NCBI RefSeq assembly: GCF_003610555.1
Contig: NZ_RAPQ01000008.1
Span: 674,490-738,489 of the forward strand
Direction: 5' to 3'
Origin: Marinifilum flexuosum
Lineage (GTDB): Bacteria > Bacteroidota > Bacteroidia > Bacteroidales > Marinifilaceae
DNA: 64,000 nt
Below, piece after piece: positions 55,076 to 64,000 of this stretch (position 1 is its first letter; each line of letters opens with the position of its first letter). The notes beneath the pieces were generated by a model. The model was not told the origin of the DNA and did not search any database. It saw nothing but the letters and a program-made list of their open reading frames with translations. The translations under genes were made by a program, and so were the position numbers.

Positions 55076-56176
55076 ATGAACGGAAAAGGGAAATATATTT
55101 TGGTAGCCATTGGTTTAATCATTTTAGGATTAATGGTTTGGTATTTTAGCAATATTGTTGCTTACATCTTAATTTCGGTAGTTTTATCTTTCATTGGTCG
55201 ACCTGTAGTCGATTTTTTGAATAAGGTGAAAATTAAGAAATGGACCTGTCCACCTGCTTTATCTGCTGGAATTACCTTAATATTACTTTGGTTTGTGATG
55301 GTAATGTTTTTCCGCACCTTTATACCAATGGTAGCTGCGCAAGCGGAGGAATTATCAACTATTGATGTAAACGCAGCAGCTCATAGTTTGGAGGAACCTA
55401 TTAAAAATCTGGAAACATTAATTGCAAAATATTCTGCAGAAGGAGATGATTTTAACCTGAAAGCTGTTGTAATTGATAATTTCACCTCTTTTGTAAAGAT
55501 TTCTGATGTATCATCCATATTTGGTTCATTGGCAGGTACATTGGGAAATATATTTATTGCACTTTTCTCCATCTCATTTATCACATTTTTCTTTTTAAAG
55601 GATAGCAGTTTATTTTCTGGTGGTGTAGTTTTAATGGTGCCTGCAAAACACGAAGAAGGCGTGCGTCACGTATTGGATTCAATCAAAAACCTACTGATGC
55701 GTTACTTTGTAGGCTTATTTTTTGAGGTAATATTAGTGGGATTTTTGGTTACCATTGGTTTAAGTATAGTTGGTTTGCCTTTTGGAACTGCAGTGGTAGT
55801 TGGACTTTTTGCAGGCATGATGAATGTGATTCCTTACATTGGGCCGATAATTGGAGCCACATTTGGAATGATAATAGGAATTGCAACAAATATACATGCT
55901 GATTTTTACACAGAAATTTTACCACTACTTGGTTATATGGCATTGGTTTTTGCCTGTGTACAGGTTATCGATAACATTTTGTTCCAACCATTAATTTATT
56001 CAAATAGTGTGAATGCACATCCACTGGAGATTTTCATTGTAATTATTATGGCAGGAAGTATGGCTGGAATTATCGGAATGATGCTGGCAATACCATCATA
56101 CACCATTTTGCGTGTTATTGCCAAAGAGTTTTTTAATCAATATCGATTTGTCAAGAAATTAACACAGAATATTTGA
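55076..56176 (+). CDS. AI-2E family transporter (PerM/TqsA-like permease)
   Basis: A 366-residue membrane protein with about eight helices of the AI-2 exporter / PerM superfamily. Recognisable are YILISVVLSFIGRPVVDFLNK at the start, and LFAGMMNVIPYIGPIIGATFGMIIG with the conserved NxIPYxGP in the second half. Members export autoinducer-2 or act as Na+/H+ antiporters; the substrate is not predictable. No luxS is visible in the window. It ends at the shared terminator with the epimerase gene. Confidence 0.9.
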   Translation: MNGKGKYILVAIGLIILGLMVWYFSNIVAYILISVVLSFIGRPVVDFLNKVKIKKWTCPPALSAGITLILLWFVMVMFFRTFIPMVAAQAEELSTIDVNAAAHSLEEPIKNLETLIAKYSAEGDDFNLKAVVIDNFTSFVKISDVSSIFGSLAGTLGNIFIALFSISFITFFFLKDSSLFSGGVVLMVPAKHEEGVRHVLDSIKNLLMRYFVGLFFEVILVGFLVTIGLSIVGLPFGTAVVVGLFAGMMNVIPYIGPIIGATFGMIIGIATNIHADFYTEILPLLGYMALVFACVQVIDNILFQPLIYSNSVNAHPLEIFIVIIMAGSMAGIIGMMLAIPSYTILRVIAKEFFNQYRFVKKLTQNI

Positions 56177-56216
56177 AAGAAATAGTTGCATGCTCTGTGC
56201 TTAAAGAAATAAAATT

Positions 56217-56260
56217 AAAAGGACGCAAAGAATGTATAATCTCTTTGCGTCCTTTATTTT
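56217..56260. terminator. Bidirectional terminator between the AI-2E gene and the epimerase gene
   Basis: AAAGGACGCAAAGA (56218-56231) pairs perfectly with TCTTTGCGTCCTTT (56242-56255) around a ten-base loop, with A and T runs outside. The core resembles the CTTTGYG blocks flanking the GxxExxY gene. Confidence 0.82.
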
Positions 56261-56290
56261 ATCAACTTCGCGTTCCTTGCGAGATACTTT

Positions 56291-57208
56291 TTAGATACTC
56301 GAAGTCTCAAAATGATTCTTCAGAAGATTGATTTCTTTTTCAAAACTCAATTCTTCACCCTGGTATAATTTCATAATTCGATCATCAACTTTAACAATTT
56401 GCTGTGGTAATTCAAGGTGTTGATTGGTGAAAACAATTTCAATGTCAGAACGTTGTTGCTGCACACTTTCTACCAATTCCATAATCGATTTATTATAGTC
56501 TACCAGATTATAAACTCCCGAATCTAACTTTCCACCTAACAAATTTGCCAGAATATTGGTTGTTTTGTCAAGGGAAATGAAAGGTAGTTTTTGATTGCCA
56601 CTACCATGAATTGAGATTTTACCAACGAAATGCGAATCGAATAGAAGGTTGTTCAGAATGCCTTTCATCTTCATACTTACCCCATAGCCAAACACATTAC
56701 CCAATCGAATAATTTGGGTGTTGATTTTAGGCATAATGCGCTCAACATGTTGTTCACCTCGTAACTTCGAATTACCAAGCGATGAGGTTGGCTCCAACAT
56801 GGAATAAACATCATATTCTTGACTGGAATAACCGTATACCTCGGTTGAACTGAGATAAATAAATTGTTTTACATTGCTGTCTTCAACCGCATATATCAAT
56901 TCGGCAGTTCCCCAATTGTTAACCTGTTCGTGCATTTGATGCAGCTTCTCATCATCTGTATTTTCAGCTGCCAAATGATACACAACATCCACATCTTTTA
57001 TCAAACCGTCGAGTGTTCTGGAATCTAAAAGTTCACCTTTAACAAACTTTACTTTTCCAGGCTTAATTTGAGAATGAAGAAATAGGTTGTAATTATTCTG
57101 ACTTAAATTATCCAATACCGTTATTTCTTTAACTTCTGGATTTTGATTCAATCTCCTGCATAGTTCTGTACCAATATATCCGGCACCTCCTGTAATTAAT
57201 ATTTTCAT
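56291..57208 (-). CDS. NAD-dependent nucleotide-sugar epimerase/dehydratase (extended SDR)
   Basis: A 305-residue cytoplasmic Rossmann-fold enzyme. The cofactor motif GGAGYIGTELCRRL lies at the N-terminus, the active-site Tyr and Lys pattern is VYGYSSQEYDVYSM around residues 120-140 (a standard YxxxK is not obvious; the sequence has YGYSS instead), and the substrate domain follows. It resembles GalE/UDP-glucuronate-type epimerases. The degenerate YxxxK makes catalytic activity uncertain. It converges on the AI-2E gene and lies 273 bases upstream of the sensor regulator, where the gap holds only AT-rich sequence. Confidence 0.8.
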   Translation of the reverse strand: MKILITGGAGYIGTELCRRLNQNPEVKEITVLDNLSQNNYNLFLHSQIKPGKVKFVKGELLDSRTLDGLIKDVDVVYHLAAENTDDEKLHQMHEQVNNWGTAELIYAVEDSNVKQFIYLSSTEVYGYSSQEYDVYSMLEPTSSLGNSKLRGEQHVERIMPKINTQIIRLGNVFGYGVSMKMKGILNNLLFDSHFVGKISIHGSGNQKLPFISLDKTTNILANLLGGKLDSGVYNLVDYNKSIMELVESVQQQRSDIEIVFTNQHLELPQQIVKVDDRIMKLYQGEELSFEKEINLLKNHFETSSI

Positions 57209-57481
57209 GACAGTTCTCTTATTCGATTTTTAATAGGTCTACTAAAGTTACAGATTATCTTACTTAGGCACCAAATCAAACTTTTGTATAGGATCATTAA
57301 TCATTTTTATTGTTTTATTAAAGATATATCGGTGTTAAATGATAAAAATAATTTGTTGAAACTGTTTTAAAACTTTAAATTCGATTACTGTTAAAAAAAG
57401 AAGATTAATAATTGGCAAATAAGAAGTTTAATAGAGTGTTAATTATTAATAAAAGTTAAACGAAACTATCTATCTAATCCA

Positions 57482-60352
57482 ATGGTTATTCTGATGAATA
57501 AAATGAATAAACTTTTTGTTATTGTTCTGCTTGCCTTAATTTCATTTAATGCTTCTGCGAAAGACAACTACAGATACAAAAATATTGACAGTTTAAAAAT
57601 TGTAATCCACAACATGATTAATGTTGATGGTAAGATGCATCGATCCGATAGTGCAATTAAACTGGTTGTCAGGAATCGTAAACTTTTTAAATCGGAGTTT
57701 GGTAGTTATTTATTGCTATTAAAGCATAAAATAGAAGAAGACAATGACTCGATAAGTTTGCCGGAAATTTATTATCGACTAGGCGTAAATTATAGATATA
57801 AACATCGATACGATTCAGCAAAATTCTACTATAAAAAGGCTCTTCCTTTGGCAGAAATAAAAAAGGATTATTATCAGATAGGTAGAATTTACAATGAATT
57901 GGGCGTAGTTTGCCGAAAAACGGATCAGAATAATGAGGCAATCAATTATTTTTTGGAGTCTATAAAAAGTACCAAATACAGTAATAATTATTATGGAAAA
58001 GCCATTGCTGAAAATGGGGTGGGAAATATTTATTTGGTGCAGAGAGAATATGAAAAGGCCTTGTATTATTTTCGAGAATCAATAAAGTATGGATTTAAAA
58101 ACAACAATAGTTTTCATCAGGAATTGTGTTATGGAAATTTGGGTGAGACATATATGTACTTGAATCAAAGTGATTCAGCAAAATACTATATTAATAAGTG
58201 TTTGGAATTGGCGGTGAAGAGAAAATATCCAATGAGCCAGGGAATTTGTTATATGCTTTTAGGACAAGTTGAGATGAATCAAAAGCAATATCATAAAGCT
58301 TATGAGCATTTTGAGAAATCTTTGGTAATACAAAGAGATATCAAGGACAAAAGATATTTAAGTTCGATTCTAATTCATCATGGAAGTGCAGCTGAAAAAC
58401 TGAATAAAAATTTAGAGGCGGAAAAGAACTTGTTGGAGGGTAGAGCCATATCCAAGGAAATTCATTCGATTGATCATCTTATTTTTTCGAATCAAGCATT
58501 GTATGAACTATACTACAAAACTAAAAGATATCAGGAAGCATGTGATGCTTTGATGTTGACTAAAAATTATACGGATTCATTGTACAATTCGGAAAAATTG
58601 AGAGTAACAAATGATTTAGAATTCAAATATCAATCGGAGCAGAAAACTCAGCAGATTGAACTGTTGAATGCAAGAAATCAATTAATTGGAGAATCGAAAA
58701 AAATGCAAAGAAATCAGCTTGGTGTTTTGATTTTGCTATTTGGTGGTTTGGCTGCCTTCTTTTACTTTCGATATCAAACAAAACAAAGAGTTACTCATGA
58801 GTTAAGAAATATTAATAAAATGAAGTCTAAGTTCTTTAGTAATATTTCGCATGAATTTAGAACTCCATTAACTTTAATAAAAGGTCCTATTGAAAAGCAG
58901 CTTCGCACAGTGAAAAATGAAACGAAACGTGAAGATCTTGAGTTAGTTCTGCGAAATTCGAACAGGATGTTGTCTCTGGTAGATCAATTGCTAAATATTT
59001 CAAAAATTGACGCAGGGCACTTTGCCATATCAGCGCAGGAAGGTGATTTGTCAACTTTATTGAAAGGGATTTCGAACTCATTTAATTTTCAAGCAAATGA
59101 AAAACTTATAGAGTATAAGACAGAAATTTGTGAAACCGGACTGGTTTGGTTTGATCATAACATTGTTGAGATTGTTGTAACAAATATTTTATCAAATGCA
59201 TTCAAATTTGTTCCAACAAAAGGCAAAGTTGGTATTAGTGCAATTATATTTAATAAAAAGTTGAAAATTATAATTACCAATTCGGGATGTAACTTGACAA
59301 AGCAGGAATTGACTCATGTCTTTGATAGATTTTATAGGGGGGGTGATAGTGAAATACAAGGTACAGGAATAGGATTATCTTTGGTTAAAGAACTTTGTAA
59401 ACTATATAGAACTGATATTAGAGTTTTTCTTTCAAGTGATCATGTAATTTGTTTTGAAATAGACTTACCTATTATTAAAGAACACTTTAAGCATAAAGAA
59501 ATATCAGAAATTTCAACGAAACAAGAAAAACCTTTCAATATACAAGGAATGGCAATAGAAGCTGATTCAACAGAAGAAATTGGAAATGACGAAATGCCTA
59601 TTTTATTGATTGTTGAAGATAATAGTGACATGAGAAAGTATATAAAATCATGTTTTAAATTTGATTATAAGATTTTAGAGGCAGAAGATGGAGAGTTTGG
59701 TATTCAATTGGCTCAGAAATTTATTCCAGATATTATAATTTCGGATGTGATGATGCCAAATGTTGGAGGAGTAGAGCTTTGTAATAGGTTAAGATCAGAT
59801 GAGAAAACCAATCATATACCTATTATTTTGCTTACTGCTAAGGTTGGTGAAGAAAATACCCTTGAAGGATTGAAATCAGGAGCTGATGATTATATTACCA
59901 AACCATTTAATGCAGAAGCTTTATTGATAAAAGTGGAGCGTTTGGTAGCAAACAGAAAGGCTATACAGGATAAATATCAAAAGGAATTAATAATAAATCC
60001 CTTAAATCTGGTTTTTGAATCAGAAGAGGAAAAGTTTGCCAGATCACTTCAAAATATTTTAGAAAAACATTTGTCTGATCCTGATTTTTCGGTTGAACAG
60101 TTTTGTGAACTTACTTCCATGAGTAGAACACAATTACATAGAAAGTTAAAAGCTGTCACAGGTTTGTCGGCAACTGCTTTTATTAGAGCACAGCGAATTA
60201 AAATGGCCTCTGAAATTTTATTGCAACCAAATATTAGTGTTAGTGAAGCTTGTTTTTCAACTGGTTTTAATGATACATCTTATTTCTCAAAGTGTTTTAA
60301 AGAAATTCATGGTTGTACACCAACAGAATATTTAAGACAGCATTCCAATTAA
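57482..60352 (+). CDS. One-protein hybrid two-component regulator with TPR sensor (HTCS-type)
   Basis: A 956-residue membrane regulator. Order: signal peptide, a periplasmic TPR array (about residues 70-370, with repeats such as AIAENGVGNIYLVQREYEKALYYFRES read in blocks), a transmembrane helix near 410, HisKA with His at about 455 (ISHEFRTPLTLIKGP), HATPase (NILSNAFKF, GTGIGLSLVKEL), receiver with Asp at about 755 (IIISDVMMPN), and an AraC DNA-binding domain (about 860-956). The G1 box reads TNSGCNL instead of the usual DTGxGI. The TPR sensor differs from the beta-propeller of polysaccharide HTCS. The target genes are unknown. Confidence 0.92.
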   Translation: MVILMNKMNKLFVIVLLALISFNASAKDNYRYKNIDSLKIVIHNMINVDGKMHRSDSAIKLVVRNRKLFKSEFGSYLLLLKHKIEEDNDSISLPEIYYRLGVNYRYKHRYDSAKFYYKKALPLAEIKKDYYQIGRIYNELGVVCRKTDQNNEAINYFLESIKSTKYSNNYYGKAIAENGVGNIYLVQREYEKALYYFRESIKYGFKNNNSFHQELCYGNLGETYMYLNQSDSAKYYINKCLELAVKRKYPMSQGICYMLLGQVEMNQKQYHKAYEHFEKSLVIQRDIKDKRYLSSILIHHGSAAEKLNKNLEAEKNLLEGRAISKEIHSIDHLIFSNQALYELYYKTKRYQEACDALMLTKNYTDSLYNSEKLRVTNDLEFKYQSEQKTQQIELLNARNQLIGESKKMQRNQLGVLILLFGGLAAFFYFRYQTKQRVTHELRNINKMKSKFFSNISHEFRTPLTLIKGPIEKQLRTVKNETKREDLELVLRNSNRMLSLVDQLLNISKIDAGHFAISAQEGDLSTLLKGISNSFNFQANEKLIEYKTEICETGLVWFDHNIVEIVVTNILSNAFKFVPTKGKVGISAIIFNKKLKIIITNSGCNLTKQELTHVFDRFYRGGDSEIQGTGIGLSLVKELCKLYRTDIRVFLSSDHVICFEIDLPIIKEHFKHKEISEISTKQEKPFNIQGMAIEADSTEEIGNDEMPILLIVEDNSDMRKYIKSCFKFDYKILEAEDGEFGIQLAQKFIPDIIISDVMMPNVGGVELCNRLRSDEKTNHIPIILLTAKVGEENTLEGLKSGADDYITKPFNAEALLIKVERLVANRKAIQDKYQKELIINPLNLVFESEEEKFARSLQNILEKHLSDPDFSVEQFCELTSMSRTQLHRKLKAVTGLSATAFIRAQRIKMASEILLQPNISVSEACFSTGFNDTSYFSKCFKEIHGCTPTEYLRQHSN

Positions 60353-60372
60353 ATCTAATTTTACTATAAAAG

Positions 60373-60409
60373 AACTCCATCTATTCGAAAGAATAGGTGG
60401 AGTTTTTTT
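60373..60409 (+). terminator. Rho-independent terminator after the hybrid regulator
   Basis: AACTCCATCTATTC (60373-60386) pairs with GAATAGGTGGAGTT (60391-60404), one G-T pair, around a GAAA tetraloop, then T7. It is 20 bases after the stop. Confidence 0.92.
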
Positions 60410-60587
60410 AATGGGTAATCGATTCATTAATCAATTTCAATTTGTTCATCTTTTTTTAGTGCTTTTAAGATTTTTCTGTTTTTATGGTTGAGTTTACACT
60501 CGACATATCAATTCTACACTTTTATAGACTGGAAAAAACTTCTGTATCTCAATAAATACAAGGTTTGGAACAATTGTACTAGCTTTT

Positions 60588-60772
60588 GAAACATATGTTA
60601 TAATGCTTGACAATAACAGGGTTCGATGATTTTTGTAATCATTAGTAAATCAGATAGATGTAATCTTCCTGTTTGTTGTTAATATCTTAAAATAGTTTGT
60701 TGTTACATTTTAATAATGGCAAAATTAATAAGTGTAACTATCACATTATGAGCAATAGAAACATATGTTATA
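60588..60772. repeat. Two 15-bp direct repeats carrying the palindrome AACATATGTT
   Basis: GAAACATATGTTATA occurs at 60588-60602 and again at 60758-60772, exactly 170 bases apart, in the 500-base gap upstream of the OmpA-like gene. Each copy contains the ten-base palindrome AACATATGTT. The rest of the gap (60410-60853) holds no other recognisable feature. Paired operator sites allowing DNA looping are a possibility. Confidence 0.55.
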
Positions 60773-60853
60773 TTCATAAATACATTCCTCATAGTAGCTT
60801 TTCCATGTCCACCATACATTTACACTGTATTCAAAACCTAAAAATTGAAACAC

Positions 60854-62581
60854 ATGAAAAAGCTAGTTCTAATAACATTATTACTTACAATTTCTATTTC
60901 AATTATTAATGCGCAGATTTTAGATCCTAAAAAGGTTGCCAAAAAACAAGGGACAAAGCGTGCAAATAATAAGATAGAAAAAAGTGTTGATAAGGGATTC
61001 GATAAACTTGAAGAAGGAATTGGGAGTCTTTTTGGTAAAAAGAAAAAGAAGAAAAAATCGAAAGGCAATTCAACTAAGAATACAGAAACAAGTTCTAATC
61101 AACCTAATACACAATCACAATACGCTAATGATAGTGATTTGACAAAGGAAAAGGAATCGAATGTAGTTTGGAGTAGATTCGATTTTGTACCAGGTGATGA
61201 GGTCATTTTTTCGGATGGCCCCGATATTATGGAAGAAAACGGCGAGTTCCCCAGCCGTTGGGATTTGTATGAGGGAGGAGCTGAAATAGCAAACGTAGAT
61301 GGAGCAAACGTAATATTATTTATCACTGCGAGTGGAAATATGTACAGAAAAGGAATCATTCCCTATTTGAAAAATCCTAAAGAAGATTATTTGCCCGAAG
61401 TGTTTACAATTGAGTTTGATGGATATTTTAATCCTGATGTATATAATGAGTCGTTTCACATCACTTTATATGACCGCAAAAATCAGAGTCGCAACAACAT
61501 TCCGCAGATAGATATAGGAGTAAATGAGGCAGAAATGGGGAATAGTAGTGCTAAGCTTGAAGGAAAACGAGGGAACAAAGATGATGTTGCAGGTTGGCGA
61601 CACATTTCAATAGCCTATACTAAAGGAAAAGCGAAAGTTTATTTAGATGAAACACGCTTAATAAACATTCCTCGCATAGAAGGAAACCCAACAGGAATTA
61701 CACTTTCTGCAAGCCAAAAAAACATGTTTGTTAAGAACTTTAGAGTTGCCAAGGGCGGTGTAAAATATTACGACCGTGTAATTCAGGACGGAAAAATTAT
61801 TTGCAACGGCATACGTTTCGATGTCGGGAAAGCTACACTTAAACCCGAGAGTATGGGGCCTATCAATAAAATTTACGATTTAATGACCAAGCAGCCCGAC
61901 CTTAAATTTAGTGTTGAAGGACACACCGATGCTGATGGCGACGATGCCAAAAACCAAATGCTTTCGGAACAACGGGCAAAAACGGTAATGGAGCAGTTAA
62001 TAAGCATGGGTATTGCAGCCAACCGCTTTAATAGTAAGGGGTTTGGCGAAAGCATGCCACTTGATAATAACAGAACACCCGAAGGCAAAGCCAATAACCG
62101 TAGGGTTGAGTTTGTTAAGTTTGATGGAAACGCTTCATCCTTTGGGCCAAAACCAGCGAATAATAGAGGGAATTCGGCTTATGCAAAAATTAATGCCGTT
62201 AGTATCGATAAAGAATTCGATAAACTATCGGATGAATTTCATACTCCTATTTCGGGCCCCAATGGCATAGTAAACGGTGCAGGTACCATCTTCCTGGTTT
62301 TTACTTCCGCCAAAAACCTTTGCAAATTGGAAATTCTGGATGTAGATAAAAACGATAACTACAAAACCACCATAAAATATGCCACTTATAACCGTTCGGG
62401 AGAAACAGTTAGCCAGTCGGACCACATAGAAATTGAAGGGACTTTTCCGGTTGATTTAGACAAAGGAAATGCAAAAGACCCTGCCAGGGCTGATTGGGAC
62501 TTGATTTTAAAGCGAAGTAGTGACACCAATGCTTCGTTTGGTTTGGGAGGCGAGAATATAGTTATTCGGAAATATGAATAA
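60854..62581 (+). CDS. OmpA-family outer-membrane protein with LamG-like region
   Basis: A 575-residue exported protein with a signal peptide ending near INAQ, then a charged segment with an LFGKKKKKKKSKG tract. A LamG/concanavalin-like region follows (about residues 100-290, ending FRVAKGGVKYYDR), then an OmpA peptidoglycan-binding domain (about 305-415; VEGHTDADGDDAKNQMLSEQRA, GFGESMPLDNNRTPEGKANNRRVEF). The last 150 residues are beta-rich. The start is placed at the ATG 60854 because the TTG at 60845 adds little. The role is likely envelope anchoring; the ligand of the LamG-like part is unknown. Codon use becomes more G+C-rich from about 61200. Confidence 0.85.
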   Translation: MKKLVLITLLLTISISIINAQILDPKKVAKKQGTKRANNKIEKSVDKGFDKLEEGIGSLFGKKKKKKKSKGNSTKNTETSSNQPNTQSQYANDSDLTKEKESNVVWSRFDFVPGDEVIFSDGPDIMEENGEFPSRWDLYEGGAEIANVDGANVILFITASGNMYRKGIIPYLKNPKEDYLPEVFTIEFDGYFNPDVYNESFHITLYDRKNQSRNNIPQIDIGVNEAEMGNSSAKLEGKRGNKDDVAGWRHISIAYTKGKAKVYLDETRLINIPRIEGNPTGITLSASQKNMFVKNFRVAKGGVKYYDRVIQDGKIICNGIRFDVGKATLKPESMGPINKIYDLMTKQPDLKFSVEGHTDADGDDAKNQMLSEQRAKTVMEQLISMGIAANRFNSKGFGESMPLDNNRTPEGKANNRRVEFVKFDGNASSFGPKPANNRGNSAYAKINAVSIDKEFDKLSDEFHTPISGPNGIVNGAGTIFLVFTSAKNLCKLEILDVDKNDNYKTTIKYATYNRSGETVSQSDHIEIEGTFPVDLDKGNAKDPARADWDLILKRSSDTNASFGLGGENIVIRKYE

Positions 62582-62651
62582 CCGTAAATTTTAAGAATTC
62601 AAAATATGTAAAATAAGGAATTCAGGTCATCATTTTAAAATAGTAAAAAAT

Positions 62652-63884
62652 ATGAACACAGGCTTTTCTTTAAAATTAGTTTTTGTATTTCTGGCTATTA
62701 TGCTTGCAACCCTTTTTGCACAAGCGCAAAAACCTAAGTTTGCAGGAAACTGGCTACTAATAAAAGTAGATAAGAATGGTGTGGTAGAAGATGAAAATAC
62801 TGAGTTCTTATTCAAAAAAGATGGTCTTGTTTCAAGTTCGGGTTTCGACTTTGCCAAATGGCATTTTAATGCTACTGCCATGGAAATAAACCTCGCTTCC
62901 CCTCTTTCGGAAGATGAATTCAACGGTATTCATAAAATAAAACAACTTACCAATAAGCAACTGGTATTTAGCCAGGGTGGTAGAATCTATTATTTCAAAC
63001 GCATTAACGAAGAGCAAAAGCGAATTGATGCAGAAAAAACAGGAAAAACAAACGAAGTATCGGGCCTGGCAGGCACATGGAAGCTAAACCATAAAGTGTT
63101 CGACCAGCTGTTTCTGAAATTGGAATTGCCAGAAACATTTAAGTTTATAAGCTGTGCATCGGGCACAACCACAAGTACAAAAGGGCAATGGCATTATTTG
63201 CCCGAAACCAAAGAACTGGAATTAACTGGCGTTGCCGAAGGTGAACATTTTATTCTTAAAGGGAAAAACAGGGTGAAAGACCATTCGGCAGGTTTTCTTG
63301 CACTGGTAACGGCACGCGAAACGCTATTATTCGATAAAAAGGATAAATCAGACATCGAGTGGCTAACATTTTCGGCAGATGAATTTAAAAGCCACACGAA
63401 TGATGAAAACCTGCTTCCCAAAGTCTGGCGAAACAATGCCAGTGTTATATCACATCTGGCTAAACTGCAAAGAATGGTATACCATTGTAAAACCTATGTG
63501 CCCGAAGCCGAGGCATTGAAAAACACAAGAACGATACTGAGAAAGGTTGATGCGAAACCGGAAAAAGGAAGTGTAAGTATTGCCAATATCATGATAACAA
63601 AATACGACACACTGCAATATTCGGAGAATTATATGGGGAATATGATGAACCAGAACAACTACTTCTTTCCCGAAGAAGAACCTGGTTTTTACAGGGTAAC
63701 AGGCATCGAAAAATATGAAGGTTATGAATGCACCGTAATTGAAGCAGTTTCGGACAACAAAATATTAAAACTCTGGATGATAAACAATCAGCCTGGAGTA
63801 TATGCAAAAATAATTGAGCAGGGTAAACACTTTATGACAAATGAAACTGAATACCATGTAATAAGTCTTTTGCGAACCTATTAA
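62652..63884 (+). CDS. Uncharacterised secreted protein with lipocalin-like repeats
   Basis: A 410-residue exported protein with a signal peptide ending near AQAQ. Two similar beta-rich parts follow: GNWLLIKVDKNG at about residue 31 and GTWKLNHKVFD at about 140. Both have the G-x-W opening of lipocalin-like domains and a later W-H-x pattern (KWHF, GQWHYL). The third part (about 270-410) is not recognised. The start was chosen as the ATG with a strong signal peptide. The gene lies 70 bases after the OmpA-like gene and 11 bases before the next secreted protein, so it probably belongs to one operon. No function is assigned. Confidence 0.55.
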   Translation: MNTGFSLKLVFVFLAIMLATLFAQAQKPKFAGNWLLIKVDKNGVVEDENTEFLFKKDGLVSSSGFDFAKWHFNATAMEINLASPLSEDEFNGIHKIKQLTNKQLVFSQGGRIYYFKRINEEQKRIDAEKTGKTNEVSGLAGTWKLNHKVFDQLFLKLELPETFKFISCASGTTTSTKGQWHYLPETKELELTGVAEGEHFILKGKNRVKDHSAGFLALVTARETLLFDKKDKSDIEWLTFSADEFKSHTNDENLLPKVWRNNASVISHLAKLQRMVYHCKTYVPEAEALKNTRTILRKVDAKPEKGSVSIANIMITKYDTLQYSENYMGNMMNQNNYFFPEEEPGFYRVTGIEKYEGYECTVIEAVSDNKILKLWMINNQPGVYAKIIEQGKHFMTNETEYHVISLLRTY

Positions 63885-63895
63885 ACAACATCATC

Positions 63896-64000
63896 ATGAA
63901 ACCAATAAAACTATTGCTTTCCATACTATTATTGTCATTCTTACAAGTAAAGGCGCAAACACAAAGCTCTTTAATGGATACTACTTTACAAAGCAAAGTA
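63896..64000 (+). CDS. Start of a secreted protein, cut by the window end
   Basis: The first 35 codons of a gene beginning 11 bases after the preceding stop: a lysine-containing start, a hydrophobic core (LLLSILLLSFLQV) and KAQTQ, forming a signal peptide with a likely cleavage site after Ala. No domain is visible in the part present. Probably the third gene of a secreted-protein operon with the two upstream genes. Confidence 0.75.
   Translation, partial: MKPIKLLLSILLLSFLQVKAQTQSSLMDTTLQSKV

Noticed and set aside
60410-60853. Small gene in the gap before the OmpA-like protein
   Set aside because: The only frames of any length (for example one beginning at 60697) overlap the OmpA-like signal peptide region and read as low-complexity AT-rich sequence with no family resemblance.

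Overview
The window is A+T-rich chromosomal DNA of a Bacteroidota bacterium. Evidence: gldA-gldF-gldG, type IX secretion proteins of the PorQ and PorV families, a CcoN-CcoO fusion in a cbb3 oxidase operon, DUF4492 beside cydA, and promoters of the form TTTG-N19-TAnnTTTG (the cleanest lies before rpmE2). Two terminal oxidases plus the gliding/T9SS genes suggest a marine facultative anaerobe of the Marinilabiliales/Marinifilaceae type; that placement is inference. No prophage, CRISPR array or complete insertion sequence was seen.

Layout. 1-7.1 kb: 3' part of topoisomerase IV subunit A (parC), shikimate kinase, a HAD phosphatase on the other strand, and gldAFG. 7.1-20.5 kb, almost all on the minus strand: parA-parB-DUF5683-mltD; a heptose kinase; priA; an uninterrupted ispH-pfkA reading frame; cmk; porQ; a YkgJ-like protein; an EamA exporter. 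20.8-22.5 kb: a DUF2975/HTH pair and two small uncharacterised genes. 22.5-23.2 kb: no gene, but a 21-nt-periodic degenerate array and a structured inverted repeat. 23.2-39.3 kb is a respiratory island. On the minus strand, a Tat-exported FeS protein, an NrfD-like membrane protein and a cytochrome c are followed by ccoI, ccoS, ccoNO, ccoQ, ccoP, ccoG, ccoH and a SafE-like protein, with a GxxExxY gene between imperfect inverted repeats inserted before the last. On the plus strand is a cytochrome bd operon ending in an apparent CydX-like microprotein. A perfect CRP/FNR-type palindrome lies between the two oxidase operons.

39.3-64 kb: DAHP synthase/chorismate mutase, a DUF3857 transglutaminase-like protein with a CPBP protease, pssA, a PorV-like protein, a second 21-nt-periodic array, DUF6261, mscL, two tandem tRNA-His genes, an AlkD-like protein, a Bax-inhibitor-like protein, a GNAT protein, rpmE2, a GlmU-like protein, lon, an AI-2E family permease, a sugar epimerase, a one-protein hybrid two-component regulator, and secreted or OmpA-type proteins running off the right edge.

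How the genes work together. The FeS/NrfD/cytochrome c module probably passes menaquinol electrons to cbb3, while cytochrome bd is the high-affinity quinol oxidase alternative. parAB, mltD and priA concern chromosome and envelope upkeep. gldAFG, porQ and the PorV-like protein belong to surface motility and T9SS export. The most unusual content is the pair of non-coding arrays at 22558-23040 and 45445-45843. Each keeps an exact 21-nt spacing over 19-23 strongly diverged units without one visible insertion or deletion. They have different core sequences but the same period.
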